Source: Janibacter sp. CX7 (lineage in GTDB: Bacteria > Actinomycetota > Actinomycetes > Actinomycetales > Dermatophilaceae). Taken from it: DNA of 64,000 nucleotides. Under the pieces are notes generated by a model. The model was not told where the DNA came from, did not search any database, and saw nothing but the letters and a program-made list of their open reading frames with translations. Position numbers and translations under genes: made by a program. This document shows positions 43,768 to 52,690 of the stretch, piece after piece (the stretch's first letter is position 1; each line of letters opens with the position of its first letter). The stretch lies in contig NZ_CP101464.1 in assembly GCF_024362365.1 (NCBI RefSeq), positions 1,054,001 through 1,118,000 on the forward strand, written 5' to 3'.

Positions 43768-45569
43768 CACGTCGCGAGCCGCTCGGCCTGGTCCGCCCCG
43801 TAGCGGTGGCCGCTGCCGTCGGGCACCTCGAGCGACCCGATGAAGTCGGCCGCGTCGTGCACCGCGCTCACGACCGGCACCCACCTGCGGTCACCCTCGG
43901 GCGGGACGACGAGATCGCGGACCGAGGCGTGCACGACGGGGTCGTCGGCGTTGGCCACCGACGCCTCGCGCGGCAGCCCCACGCGGTGCCCGCCGGGCGT
44001 GCCGGTCCACAGCACCGAGCACACCTGCCGGGAGCGTGCGGCCCCCGGGCCGGCGAAGATCGCCTGACCGGCCGTGGCCCCGAGGCTCTCGCCGACGACG
44101 TGCACCTGGGGCCGCGCATCGGCAGGCAGCGCCGCCACCCGGGCGGTCACCGCGTCGAAGATCTCGCCGGCCGCCTCCTCCGCAGCATCCCGGTGGGCGA
44201 GGTAGGCCAGCCAGCTCGGCGAGTCGTCGTACTGCATCCCGACGGTCGCGACCCGCGACCCGAAGCGTCGCTCCAGACCCGCCACGAGGTTGGGGTTGAT
44301 CCACCCCGATCCGGTCGGCACGGCGATGACGATGTGGTCCCGCTGCAGGCCGCCGGACCGCACGAGGTCCGTCGCGGCCCGTTGTGCGCGAGCGGTGGCG
44401 GCCTCCCCTTCGCGCAGCCCGGCATACTCGCGCACGGCACCCACCGGGGACGGCGTGAGGAGCACGCGGTCCTCCGGTGAGGTCGGGGCACCGTGCACCG
44501 GGCCGCCGGACAGGACCGCGGCCGAGCCGATCGCCACGGCCAGCGCCGGTCGCCAGGCGGTCCGGCGCCGCGCCCACCCCCACCGAAGGGAGCGCACCAC
44601 CAGCCACGCAGCCACGACGACGGCGCCCACCCCGGCCCACCAGGTCACGTCGGTCCCGGGCAGCCCGACTCCCGCCCTTCGCGCGGAGAGGGCGCCCTGC
44701 GCCCAGGCGACCGTGCCCGCGGATCCGACCGCCACGACGAGCAGACCGACGGACCGGGCGCGGCCGACGAGCCGGGGCACGGCCGGGCGCAGCAGGCGTG
44801 TCAGCGTGACGCAGCCACCGACGAGGACGGCGGTCAGGGCGCCCTGCAGGAGTGGCCCGTGCGGCAGGTGCGCGGGGGAGAGGCTGAGCAGCAGACCGAC
44901 CGCGACGGACGCCGCACCCGACACCCGTGGCAGCGACTCCACCCGCTTGGCTAGCAGGCGCCGCAGGCGAGCGACACCGAGCGACAGGAGACCGCCGGTG
45001 CCGACGAGGGCCACGGCCCCGGAGGCCATCGCGGCCGTCGACGCGGCGTCCTCCGGGAGCGGCGCCACGTCGTGCTGGCGCACCGAGTTGGCGCGCACGA
45101 AGAAGCCGGCGATGTGCGCCCACGACGTGCACCAGGTGCGCGAGATCCCTTCGCGCGCAGCGCAGCTCGCCACGGCCGACCGGGTCAGCTGCGCGTCGAG
45201 GGCCTGCCGCGACCCCGGGGGCAGTGCCCCGTCGACGTGCGCGGCATGGCGCAGCAGGTCGTAGCCGAGGTCGTGCTGCCGGCACGGCCCCTCGAACTCC
45301 GCCGGCAGCGGAACGGGCGAGGAGCACGACCCGGTGGGGTTGACGAGGCGACCGTCCTCCACGACCGGCGTGTAGCCCACGTCGGCGGCGAAGCCGGCGG
45401 GCAGCGCAGCGGCGGCACGCGGCACCGAGCCCGAGGTGAGCGCGGCGACGGCCGAGCGGGACCCCGGGTCGGACTGCGTCGTCGGCGGTCGGCCGGCGAG
45501 GGTCAAGGCCGCCCAGAGCGCTGCGGCGACGAGGGTGAGCAGGGCGGTGCGGGTCAGTGGCGAGGTCAT
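43764..45569 (-). CDS. membrane fusion of a phospholipase A2-like domain and an alpha/beta hydrolase
   Basis: 601-aa protein. Residues 1-26 form a signal or anchor helix. Around residues 82-110 is a PLA2-like site: EGPCRQHDLGYDLLRHA with the His99-Asp100 pair, cysteines at 82 and 96 and further cysteines downstream, as in bacterial PLA2 (PF09056-like). Then come about five membrane helices (residues 180-350). The C-terminal 230 residues resemble the Abhydrolase_9 (PF10081) type: HIVIAVPTGSGWINP, nucleophile elbow GESLG with Ser495, and a late His588 (GHRYG). Both catalytic sets look complete. It would act on lipids at the envelope; the substrate is unknown. Divergent from a two-component system, 134 nt away. 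Confidence 0.7.
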   Translation of the reverse strand: MTSPLTRTALLTLVAAALWAALTLAGRPPTTQSDPGSRSAVAALTSGSVPRAAAALPAGFAADVGYTPVVEDGRLVNPTGSCSSPVPLPAEFEGPCRQHDLGYDLLRHAAHVDGALPPGSRQALDAQLTRSAVASCAAREGISRTWCTSWAHIAGFFVRANSVRQHDVAPLPEDAASTAAMASGAVALVGTGGLLSLGVARLRRLLAKRVESLPRVSGAASVAVGLLLSLSPAHLPHGPLLQGALTAVLVGGCVTLTRLLRPAVPRLVGRARSVGLLVVAVGSAGTVAWAQGALSARRAGVGLPGTDVTWWAGVGAVVVAAWLVVRSLRWGWARRRTAWRPALAVAIGSAAVLSGGPVHGAPTSPEDRVLLTPSPVGAVREYAGLREGEAATARAQRAATDLVRSGGLQRDHIVIAVPTGSGWINPNLVAGLERRFGSRVATVGMQYDDSPSWLAYLAHRDAAEEAAGEIFDAVTARVAALPADARPQVHVVGESLGATAGQAIFAGPGAARSRQVCSVLWTGTPGGHRVGLPREASVANADDPVVHASVRDLVVPPEGDRRWVPVVSAVHDAADFIGSLEVPDGSGHRYGADQAERLATC

Positions 45570-45625
45570 GCCGGTGAACCTCGCGAGCGCGCCCCGCGCG
45601 CCGCGTCACCCGCACGGGCCGTCGT

Positions 45626-45696
45626 CGGGTGCTACCCGGGGGCCATCGCAGATGGCTCCGAAGTATGACGACGCGGACCCCGCGGCTCCGTAGCCT
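45626..45696. promoter_or_regulatory. dyads and -10 box between the hydrolase and the histidine kinase
   Basis: CGGGTGCTACCCG (45626-45638) and GCCATC-GCA-GATGGC (45642-45656) are two adjacent dyads. TAGCCT (45691-45696) lies 7 nt before the kinase ATG. The dyads could be operators of the neighbouring response regulator; no consensus is known to me. Confidence 0.4.
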
Positions 45697-45703
45697 GAGT
45701 GCC

Positions 45704-46948
45704 ATGCCCCGCCTCCCGCGCCCGCCCCGCTCGTGGGTCGGGCGTGCCCTCGCCGCGAGCGGTCGTGGCCTCACCCGGCTGACGAAGGGGGCGGCCGCTC
45801 ACCCCTTCGTCCTGCTGTGGGCGCTGGCGCTGCTCCTGCTCGTCGTCACGTGGTCGACGACGACGGTCACCCACGACGTCCCGGACTCGCTCCTGCCGGT
45901 CCTCGCGCTCATGACGGTGGCGCCCCTCGTCGTCCTCGCGGCGGGTCAGCGCGCGATCGCCGCGTGGGTGGTGTCGATGGCCGCCTCCCTCGTGTGGCTC
46001 GTCGTGCTGGGCCACGCGGACTGGCCGATGCCGTGGCCGGTGACGCACTTCCTCGTCCTGCTGCTCACGGTGCTCGTCGTGGCGCTCGCCGGCGCCGCCC
46101 GCGAGGTCGCCCTCGCCACCGTCGTCACGGCGCTGCTCTTCCTCGTCGTCATGGACACCGGCCTCAAGCCGTGGGCGATCGGCGTCGTCGTCATCGTCGC
46201 CTTCGGCCTGCTCGTGCGCTGGCTCGTCCTCTCCCGTCGCCAGATCGCCCGACAGGAGGAGGAGGCGGAGGTCGAGCGGGCCCGTCGCGCCGTCGTCGAG
46301 GAGCGCAGCCGCATCGCCCGTGAGCTGCACGACGTCGTCGCCCACCACATGTCGATGGTCGTCGTGCAGGCACAGACCGCGCCCTACCGCGTCCCCGGCC
46401 TCACCCCGGAGGCGAAGGGAGAGCTCGCCGGCATCGAGGAGTCGGCCCGAGCCGCGCTGCAGGAGGTTCGCTCCGTCCTCGGGGTCCTGCGGGAGGAGGG
46501 CACGCCCGTCGCGACCGCGCCGCAGCCGACGCTCGCCGACCTGCCGGCCCTGCTCGAGTCCTTACGCGCCGCCGGCATGGACCTCACCTGGCACCTCGGG
46601 GTCGACCCCGAGCGGTGCCCGCCCGGCACCGGGCTGGCCCTGCACCGCGTGCTGCAGGAGGCGCTGGCCAACGCCAGCCGGCACTCCCCGGGCTCGTCGG
46701 TGCGTGTGGAGCTGCTGCTGGTGCACGCCGAGGACGCCCCGCGGGCCGCCCTGCTCACGGTGGGGACCTCCCCTTCGTCCGGGGCGGCTCGGCCGGTGAC
46801 GGAGCAGGGCGGCGGTCACGGCATCCCCGGCATGCGCACGCGCGTCGAGGCGGTCGGGGGAGTCCTCACGGCCGGGCCCACGCCCGAGGGCGGCTTCGTC
46901 GTCACCGCGCAGGTGCCGCTCGACGACCGGCCCGGGCTGGGAGGCTAG
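45704..46948 (+). CDS. two-component sensor histidine kinase (NarL/DesK type)
   Basis: 414-aa kinase. N-terminal residues 35-185 contain about six membrane helices and no large extracellular loop, so the signal is probably sensed in or at the membrane. The HisKA_3 dimerisation box is EERSRIARELHDVVAHHMSMVVVQAQ with the phospho-His in ELHDVVAHH. The ATPase part has HRVLQEALANASRHSPGSSV (N box) and GGGHGIPGMRTRVEAVGG (G box). ATG at 45704 chosen for the TAGCCT box 7 nt upstream and the conserved N-terminus; the frame could start earlier. Response regulator 4 nt downstream. Confidence 0.9.
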   Translation: MPRLPRPPRSWVGRALAASGRGLTRLTKGAAAHPFVLLWALALLLLVVTWSTTTVTHDVPDSLLPVLALMTVAPLVVLAAGQRAIAAWVVSMAASLVWLVVLGHADWPMPWPVTHFLVLLLTVLVVALAGAAREVALATVVTALLFLVVMDTGLKPWAIGVVVIVAFGLLVRWLVLSRRQIARQEEEAEVERARRAVVEERSRIARELHDVVAHHMSMVVVQAQTAPYRVPGLTPEAKGELAGIEESARAALQEVRSVLGVLREEGTPVATAPQPTLADLPALLESLRAAGMDLTWHLGVDPERCPPGTGLALHRVLQEALANASRHSPGSSVRVELLLVHAEDAPRAALLTVGTSPSSGAARPVTEQGGGHGIPGMRTRVEAVGGVLTAGPTPEGGFVVTAQVPLDDRPGLGG

Positions 46949-46952
46949 GCGC

Positions 46953-47618
46953 ATGGCGATCTCGGTGGTCATCGTCGACGACCAGGCGATGGTGCGGCAG
47001 GGCTTCGGTGCGCTCCTCGACGCCCAGCCCGACATCAGCGTCATCGGGGAGGCAGCCGACGGCGCGACCGGCGTGCGCGAGGTGGCCCGGCTCGCCCCCG
47101 ACGTCGTCCTCATGGACGTGCGGATGCCGGAGGTCAACGGCCTGGAGGCCACGGCGACGATCCTCTCGGCGCCGAGCCCGACCCGCCCGCGGGTGCTCAT
47201 GCTCACGACCTTCGACATCGACGACTACGTCTACGAGGCCCTGCGCCTCGGCGCCAGCGGGTTCATGCTCAAGGACGCGCCCGCCGACGAGCTCGTCCGC
47301 GCCGTGCGCGTCGTCGCCGGTGGCGACCAGCTGCTCGCGCCGAGCATCACCCGCCGGCTCATCGAGGAGTCCACCCGTCGCCGCGGCACCGTCCCGCGCC
47401 GGTCGCCGCAGCTCGAGTCGCTCACCGCCCGGGAACGCGAGGTCCTCGAGCTCATCGCCGGTGGGCGCTCCAATGCCGAGATCGCCGGCGAGCTCTACCT
47501 CGCCGAGCAGACGGTCAAGACGCACGTGTCGCGGGTGCTCGCCAAGCTCGGCCTGCGCGACCGCGCCCAGGCGGTCGTCTTCGCCTACGAGCACGCCGTC
47601 GTCGTGCCCGGCGTCTAG
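46953..47618 (+). CDS. LuxR/NarL-family response regulator
   Basis: 221-aa regulator. The receiver domain (1-120) has VVIVDDQAMVRQGFGALL, the phospho-acceptor Asp in DVVLMDVRMPEVNGLEA, TTFD and the Lys in GFMLKDAPADEL. The C-terminal LuxR HTH is SLTAREREVLELIAGGRSNAEIAGELYLAEQTVKTHVSRVLAKLGLRDRAQ-like (residues 150-215). Paired with the kinase 4 nt upstream. Target genes may include the divergent PLA2/hydrolase gene; this is inference from position only. Confidence 0.93.
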   Translation: MAISVVIVDDQAMVRQGFGALLDAQPDISVIGEAADGATGVREVARLAPDVVLMDVRMPEVNGLEATATILSAPSPTRPRVLMLTTFDIDDYVYEALRLGASGFMLKDAPADELVRAVRVVAGGDQLLAPSITRRLIEESTRRRGTVPRRSPQLESLTAREREVLELIAGGRSNAEIAGELYLAEQTVKTHVSRVLAKLGLRDRAQAVVFAYEHAVVVPGV

Positions 47619-47640
47619 CCGAGCAGCGCACCGCCGGCGT

Positions 47641-47702
47641 GTGTCACCTTGTGCGCACCCGTGTCACCCCATGCGGTCACACGGGTGACCACACGGTGAC
47701 AC
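47641..47702. repeat. left flanking palindrome of the DUF559 unit
   Basis: Nested inverted repeat. Outer arms GTGTCACC (47641-47648) and GGTGACAC (47695-47702); inner arms CCCGTGTCACC and GGTCACACGGG (47658-47685) with a CCATGC loop and one mismatch. The inner 28 nt reappear inverted at 48733-48760 with three differences. May also terminate the response-regulator transcript. Confidence 0.7.
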
Positions 47703-47773
47703 AGGCGGGTGAGACGCGTGGGCGCTGTGGAGAACCCGACGGTGGACGGCGCGCGATCCGCCACGCTGGCGTC

Positions 47774-48712
47774 ATGGACCCCCGGATCGTCTTCGCCCTC
47801 GAGCGAACCGGCGCCACCTCGGCGACGTCGCTCGTGGCCGCTGGGGTGAGCCGTCGCGAGATCGAGCGCGCGGTGTCGGCAGGCGTGTTGCTCAGGTTGC
47901 GACGCAATGCCCTCGTCGACGGGGAGCGGTGGCGCACCTCCCCGCCGTGGGAGCGTCACGGGATGCGGGCGGTGGCTGTGGCGGCCGGTCTGACCACGGA
48001 CGCGGGGTGCCCGGTCGTCCTGACCCACCACAGTGCGCTCGCGGTCCACGGCATCTCTCTGCACGGGGTCGACGACCGGGTGCACCTCTCGTGGGCCGAC
48101 GGGCGAAGGGGGCGTACCTCCGCCTTGGTCAGGGTCCACCGTCTCGTGCCCGAGCGATTCCTCGACGCAGCAGCGGGTCTACCGGTGGTCTCGGTCGCTG
48201 CCGCGTGCGTCCAGGTCGCCGCCGCCTGCGGGCCAGAAGCGGCACTCGTGAGCGTTGACGACGCCCTGCACCGGGAGCGGATGACGATGCGCGACCTCGA
48301 GGAGGCTGTGGCGGCCGTGGGCGCCGGTCGCACGTCGAGCGCGCCCCGTCAGGTGCTCGCGCTGGCTGACTCGAAGGCCGAGTCCGCCGCCGAGTCGCGG
48401 GCCCGGTGGTGCTTCCACCTTGCTGGACTCCCACCAGCCACCCCACAGGTCGAGCTGCGTGACGAGTACGGAGAGCTGTGGGCTCGGCTCGACTTCCTCA
48501 TCGAAGAGGCAGGCGTCGTCATAGAGGTCGACGGGATGCGCAAGTACCGCGACATCGACGACCTGCGCGCCGAGAAGCTGCGGGAGGACCGACTCCGTGA
48601 GCTCGGCTACGAGGTCGTGCGCCTGACGTGGGCCGACCTGAGCGATCCACGGGTCGTGCGTCGGAAGGTCGGGGCAGCCCTGGACCGCGCGCGTCGACGT
48701 CGCACCGCCTGA
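47774..48712 (+). CDS. DUF559 nuclease-like protein with AbiEi-type winged-helix N-terminus
   Basis: 312-aa protein. The N-terminal 60 residues (ERTGATSATSLVAAGVSRREIERAVSAGVLLRL) form a winged HTH as in AbiEi antitoxins. The middle part is a Val/Ala/His-rich region (LTHHSALAVHG). The C-terminal 110 residues are DUF559, a Vsr/PD-(D/E)xK-like endonuclease fold: LDFLIEEAGVVIEVDGMRKYRD with candidate Asp, Glu and Asp, then LREDRLRELGYEVVRLTWADL. No partner toxin is nearby. The unit is bracketed by matching inverted palindromes and its codon use is less extreme (more CAG/TCA/GGA-type codons) than the neighbours. Probably a mobile or orphan DNA-acting protein; the true function is unknown. Confidence 0.75.
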   Translation: MDPRIVFALERTGATSATSLVAAGVSRREIERAVSAGVLLRLRRNALVDGERWRTSPPWERHGMRAVAVAAGLTTDAGCPVVLTHHSALAVHGISLHGVDDRVHLSWADGRRGRTSALVRVHRLVPERFLDAAAGLPVVSVAAACVQVAAACGPEAALVSVDDALHRERMTMRDLEEAVAAVGAGRTSSAPRQVLALADSKAESAAESRARWCFHLAGLPPATPQVELRDEYGELWARLDFLIEEAGVVIEVDGMRKYRDIDDLRAEKLREDRLRELGYEVVRLTWADLSDPRVVRRKVGAALDRARRRRTA

Positions 48713-48716
48713 CCCG

Positions 48717-48777
48717 TGTGACGTTCCCGCTCGCCGTGTGACCGTATGGGGTGACACGGCCGCGCAGATGCTCACAC
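48717..48777. repeat. right flanking palindrome of the DUF559 unit
   Basis: Outer arms GTGTGA (48717-48722) and TCACAC (48772-48777); inner CCGTGTGACC and GGTGACACGG around a GTATGG loop (48733-48760). The inner block is the inverted copy of 47658-47685, 25 of 28 positions equal. Confidence 0.7.
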
Positions 48778-48787
48778 AGGGAACGAC

Positions 48788-49687
48788 TCAGTCGCCCAGG
48801 GCCTTGATGAGCGCGATCGCGCGCGAGACCCGCTCGCCGTCACCGTCCTCGGTCGCCCAGACCGCGTTCACCACCTCGCGCAGCGCGCTCACCGCCCGCA
48901 CGAGGTCCTCGTCGAGCCCCGCCACGTCGGACACGACCTCGACCCGGCGCCGCACCGACCAGCGCAGCGACGCGCCGGTCCCCATCTCCGCCCACCGGTT
49001 GGTGAGCAGCGGCCCGACCTCCCACGCGGGGTGGCCGACGATCGGCTTGGGGTCGATCGCCACCCAGTCGGTGCCGTCGGACAGGACGTTGCCGTAGTGC
49101 AGGTCGCCGTGGAGCAGCCGCTCGCCGCCGAGCTCCTCCAGCGAGCGAAGGGAGGACCGCGCCTGCTCGACGTAGCGTCGCGGCACGCCGGCCGCCGCCG
49201 ACCGGCCGAGGATCTCGGCCGCCCACGGCACGAGCACCGGCAGCTGCGGCAGGGGAGCGGTGTGCAGGTCGGCGTAGAGCCCGGCGACGATCGCGACGGC
49301 CTCCTCGTCCCAGAGCCCGTCGAGGTCCTCGGTCGTCAGTTGCTCGAGCAGCAGCACCGATCGACGAGGGTCGGCGCGCAGCAGCCGCACGGCACCGCGT
49401 CCGTCCCAGGCCCGCAGGGCGAGGTGCTCCCCGTCGGCGTCGGTGTGCGGCCAGCCCAGCTTGAGCACCGCCGCACCCTCGGGCCAGCGCACGGGCAGCA
49501 CGAGCGAGCAGTGACCGGTCATCGGGGCGCCGTCGACGGTCAGCTCCCAGGCGTCGACGACCTCGGCGACCAGGTGGGGCAGGGCGGCGATCCAGTCACC
49601 GCCGGCGGGACCCCCTTCGGCAGCGAAGCCCGCGATCCGCGCCGCGAAGTCCGCGGGCACGAGGGCCGCGGCGTCCTCGACCCTCAC
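48788..49687 (-). CDS. aminoglycoside/streptomycin phosphotransferase-like kinase
   Basis: 299-aa APH-fold kinase of the streptomycin 6-phosphotransferase type (PF04655-like). Lys in AAVLKLGWPHTDADGEHLAL, the catalytic loop LLHGDLHYGNVLSD near residue 205, and VAIDPKPIVGHPAWEVGPLL for the metal-binding Asp. Members are common in actinobacteria and many do not confer resistance; the natural substrate is unknown, so resistance should not be assumed. GTG start overlaps the DUF4439 gene stop (GTGA) on the same strand. Confidence 0.85.
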   Translation of the reverse strand: MRVEDAAALVPADFAARIAGFAAEGGPAGGDWIAALPHLVAEVVDAWELTVDGAPMTGHCSLVLPVRWPEGAAVLKLGWPHTDADGEHLALRAWDGRGAVRLLRADPRRSVLLLEQLTTEDLDGLWDEEAVAIVAGLYADLHTAPLPQLPVLVPWAAEILGRSAAAGVPRRYVEQARSSLRSLEELGGERLLHGDLHYGNVLSDGTDWVAIDPKPIVGHPAWEVGPLLTNRWAEMGTGASLRWSVRRRVEVVSDVAGLDEDLVRAVSALREVVNAVWATEDGDGERVSRAIALIKALGD

Positions 49688-50547
49688 GACTGGTGCTTGC
49701 CGTCCCCGTAGAGCTCGGGGACGTCCTGGCGGAACTGCGCCCGCGAGATCCGCTCGGCCGTGACCATCCAGCCGGTCACCTCGAGCGCCGCGTCGCGGTC
49801 GTCATCGAGCCGGGCGAAGCAGTCGGCATACGCGGCCTGCAGCCGCACGAAGCTCCCGACGACCCAGTCGCGTCCGGCCGTCCCCGACAGGTCGTCGGGT
49901 CGCTCGTAGCCGAGCGGGGTGGGCTCGACGTCGTCGCCGGCGGCCGTCGCCTGACGGGCGCTGAGGTCCCGCAGCTCGTCGGCCGCGGCGAGTGCCGCCT
50001 TGGCGACGACTCCCTGGCCGGGCTCCTTCGCCTGGCCGGCGATGACGTCGAGGGCGTACATCGTCGCCCGGGTGGCCTGCAGCGCGGTCGCGGCGACCTC
50101 GCCCCGCCGCCACGTCCCGGTGCCGGGAGCGGTCCACAGCCGCGACTTCCGCCCGAGGGGGGTCGTGATCCGCTGCGTCGCGGTGAGCTGACCGACGAGC
50201 TGCAGCAGGCCCGGGCCGCACTCGCGCACCGACGCCTCGAAGGCCGCCGCGGTCTCGGCGTCGGAGCCCGGCGCGGTCGCGTGCTCGACGACCTCGGCCG
50301 GGACGGCGGCCTCGGTGAGCGCGTCGCGCAGCAGGTCGGCCCGCTGGGCCGCGTGGAGCTCGGTGCCCTCGTCGAGCGCCCCGAGCACCGCGAGCAGGGC
50401 GCCCTCGCCGGGGATCGGCTCCCGCCGCGGGACGAAGGGGAGGTCCGGCGCGTCGTCCTCGAGGCGCACCCCGCAGCCGGTCACGGCCGTCACCGAGAGG
50501 GTGAGGGCACCGGTGAGCAGGAGGCGTCGGCTGGGTCGGGCAGGCAC
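49684..50547 (-). CDS. DUF4439 ferritin-like lipoprotein
   Basis: 287-aa exported lipoprotein. N-terminal RPSRRLLLTGALTLSVTAVTGC has Arg residues, a hydrophobic helix and the lipobox VTGC. The mature part is all-alpha: a proline-rich linker (about 30-50), then DUF4439, a ferritin-like four-helix bundle (LLAVLGALDEGTELHAAQ, ALQATRATMYALDVIAGQA, SFVRLQAAYADCFARLDDD). No metal-site motif stands out. GTG 50547 chosen as the start of the signal; an upstream extension overlaps rimP antisense. Position next to rimP is conserved in actinobacteria. Function unknown. Confidence 0.78.
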   Translation of the reverse strand: MPARPSRRLLLTGALTLSVTAVTGCGVRLEDDAPDLPFVPRREPIPGEGALLAVLGALDEGTELHAAQRADLLRDALTEAAVPAEVVEHATAPGSDAETAAAFEASVRECGPGLLQLVGQLTATQRITTPLGRKSRLWTAPGTGTWRRGEVAATALQATRATMYALDVIAGQAKEPGQGVVAKAALAAADELRDLSARQATAAGDDVEPTPLGYERPDDLSGTAGRDWVVGSFVRLQAAYADCFARLDDDRDAALEVTGWMVTAERISRAQFRQDVPELYGDGKHQS

Positions 50548-50632
50548 GGTGTCGATCTTCGCACGCCACGCACCGCGCCGATCATGACTAGAGTGTGCCG
50601 CCAGCACGTCAACTCCACACGGAAGGCTTCCC

Positions 50633-51160
50633 ATGGGTTCGGACCAGGACATCCTCGAGCAGGTGTCCGGCGCGTTGGGTGACGACTTCACCGTGGCCGG
50701 AGTGAGCGTCACCCCTGCCGGCAAGCGCCGCGTCGCGCGGATCACCGTCGAGCGGCCGGTCGCCGACGCCGTCGGCGACACCCCCGTCGAGCCGCTCACG
50801 CTCGACGAGATCGCCGACGCGACCCGCCTGGTCAGCGACGCCCTCGACGCGAGCGACGTCATGGGCAGCCAGCCGTACACGCTCGAGGTGAGCACCCCGG
50901 GCACCGACCGCCCCCTCACGGAGCCGGTCCACTTCCGCCGCCTCGTCGGCCGCCTCGTCGAGGTGTTCCTCGCCGACGCCCAGGTCACCGGGCGGGTCCT
51001 CGCGACGACCGCCGACGGGGTCGACCTGCACGTCAAGGGGACGAAGAAGGCTGCCCCGCACACCCAGCACATCCCCTTCGCCGACATCACCCGGGCCGTG
51101 GCCCAGGTGGAGTTCACGCGACCTGACAGCACGCCGGCCGCCGGCGAGACGGAGGACTGA
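50633..51160 (+). CDS. rimP: ribosome maturation factor RimP
   Basis: 175-aa RimP, needed for 30S subunit assembly. N-terminal alpha/beta domain ([34 protein letters not shown]) and the conserved centre [45 protein letters not shown] segment. The C-terminal SH3-like domain follows ([20 protein letters not shown]). GGAAGG lies 7 nt upstream of the ATG. First gene of rimP-nusA-ylxR-infB; nusA follows after 1 nt. Confidence 0.95.
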   Translation: MGSDQDILEQVSGALGDDFTVAGVSVTPAGKRRVARITVERPVADAVGDTPVEPLTLDEIADATRLVSDALDASDVMGSQPYTLEVSTPGTDRPLTEPVHFRRLVGRLVEVFLADAQVTGRVLATTADGVDLHVKGTKKAAPHTQHIPFADITRAVAQVEFTRPDSTPAAGETED

Positions 51161-51161
51161 C

Positions 51162-52259
51162 ATGGACATCGACATCCACGCCCTCAAGGCGCTCGAGCGA
51201 GAGCGCGAGATCCCCTTCGACATCCTCGTCGACGCGATCGAGGCGGCGCTGCTCGGCGCCTACCACCGCACCGAGGGCGCGTACAAGAACGCGCGGGCCG
51301 AGCTCGGCCGCAAGGACGGTCACGTCGTCGTGTGGGCTCGTGAGGAGCACTTCGTGGAGGAGCAGGTCCCGGTCGAGGCGGGCGAAGGGGAGGAGCCTCC
51401 CGTCGACGAGGAGGGCCAGCCGCTCATGCGCACGCGCACCCGTCGCGAGCTGGGCCCGGAGTTCGACGACACCCCCGAGAACTTCGGCCGGGTCGCCGCG
51501 GCAACCGCCCGCCAGGTCATCACGCAGCGCATGCGTGACCTCGAGGACGAGGCGATCCTCGGTGACTTCCGCGGCCGCGAGGGCGACATCGTCGCCGGCG
51601 TCATCCAGCAGAGCTCCAACCCGCGCAACGTCCTCGTCGACTTCGGCACGGTCGAGGGCGTCCTGCCCTCCTCCGAGCAGGTGCCCGGCGAGGTCTACAA
51701 CCACGGCGACCGCATCCGCGTCTACGTCGTCTCGGTCAAGCGCGGCATGCGCGGGCCCGAGATCACCCTCTCGCGCACGCACCCCCACCTCGTGCGCAAG
51801 ATCTTCGCGATGGAGGTGCCCGAGATCGCCGACGGCTCCGTCGAGATCGCGGCGCTCGCCCGTGAGGCCGGTCACCGCACGAAGATCGCGGTGCACTCCA
51901 AGGTGCCGGGCCTGAACGCCAAGGGCGCGTGCATCGGCGCGATGGGCGCCCGCGTCCGCGCGGTGATGACCCACCTGCAGGGCGAGAAGATCGACATCGT
52001 CGACTGGTCCGAGGACCCGCAGCGCTTCATCGCCGCCGCCCTCTCGCCGTCGAAGGTCGAGTCGGTCACCGTCGTCGACCCCAAGCTGCGCTCCGCGCGC
52101 GTCGTCGTGCCCGACTACCAGCTCTCCCTCGCCATCGGCAAGGAGGGGCAGAACGCGCGCCTGGCCGCCAAGCTCACGGGTTGGCGGATCGACATCCGAC
52201 CGGACACCGCGCCGGACTCGAGCGGGGGCGTCGCCGTCCCCGGTCAGCCGGAGGGGTGA
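51162..52259 (+). CDS. nusA: transcription termination/antitermination protein NusA
   Basis: 365-aa NusA of the shorter actinobacterial form without the C-terminal acidic repeats. N-terminal RNAP-binding domain (1-130) with [38 protein letters not shown] start, S1 domain (about 140-210), and the KH pair with [23 protein letters not shown] near the C-terminus and [26 protein letters not shown] in KH1. RNA polymerase pausing and termination factor. One nt after rimP, so co-transcribed. Confidence 0.96.
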   Translation: MDIDIHALKALEREREIPFDILVDAIEAALLGAYHRTEGAYKNARAELGRKDGHVVVWAREEHFVEEQVPVEAGEGEEPPVDEEGQPLMRTRTRRELGPEFDDTPENFGRVAAATARQVITQRMRDLEDEAILGDFRGREGDIVAGVIQQSSNPRNVLVDFGTVEGVLPSSEQVPGEVYNHGDRIRVYVVSVKRGMRGPEITLSRTHPHLVRKIFAMEVPEIADGSVEIAALAREAGHRTKIAVHSKVPGLNAKGACIGAMGARVRAVMTHLQGEKIDIVDWSEDPQRFIAAALSPSKVESVTVVDPKLRSARVVVPDYQLSLAIGKEGQNARLAAKLTGWRIDIRPDTAPDSSGGVAVPGQPEG

Positions 52260-52288
52260 CGGGGCCGAGCGGTGCAGGGGCTAGACTG

Positions 52289-52669
52289 ATGGGGATCGAC
52301 CGGTCTGGACTCCAGTCCGACCCGCCCGTCGCAGGTCCTGTCAGGACGTGCATCGGGTGTCGCGGACGGGATAGCCGGTCGACTCTGCTGCGCATCGTCG
52401 TGGAGACGGACGGCCGAGGCATCGCCACGGCCGTGCCCGACCCGCGGCGGCGCATGCCGGGTCGTGGGGCATGGCTCCACCCCGACATCGCCTGTCTGGA
52501 CCTCGCCGTCCGGCGGCGGGCCCTCGCCCGGGCGTTCCGACGCCAGGTCGAGGTGACCGACGCCCTTCGTGCCTGGATCGATCAGATGGCGCAGTCGTTG
52601 TCATCCGTACGTACAGCAACCGAGAGCGGGTTTGACGCTGATGAGCACCCGATGAGTACTCAGCAATGA
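52289..52669 (+). CDS. ylxR: YlxR-family RNA-binding protein (DUF448)
   Basis: 126-aa YlxR protein. The family signature is VRTCIGCRGRDSRSTLLRIV, then DPRRRMPGRGAWLHPDIACLDLAVRRRALARAF-type sequence. These small basic proteins sit between nusA and infB in most actinobacteria and Firmicutes; in some bacteria YlxR affects RNase P activity or translation. ATG 52289 is chosen for AGGGG 8 nt upstream; a GTG at 52256 overlapping nusA would give 137 aa. A TAGACT box at 52282-52287 could be an internal promoter. Confidence 0.9.
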   Translation: MGIDRSGLQSDPPVAGPVRTCIGCRGRDSRSTLLRIVVETDGRGIATAVPDPRRRMPGRGAWLHPDIACLDLAVRRRALARAFRRQVEVTDALRAWIDQMAQSLSSVRTATESGFDADEHPMSTQQ

Positions 52670-52690
52670 GCATTCACCTCAACTGACGAC

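Noticed and set aside
48788..49687. Antibiotic resistance gene
   Set aside because: The kinase fold is clear but many chromosomal relatives have no resistance role; no mobile context directly around it.
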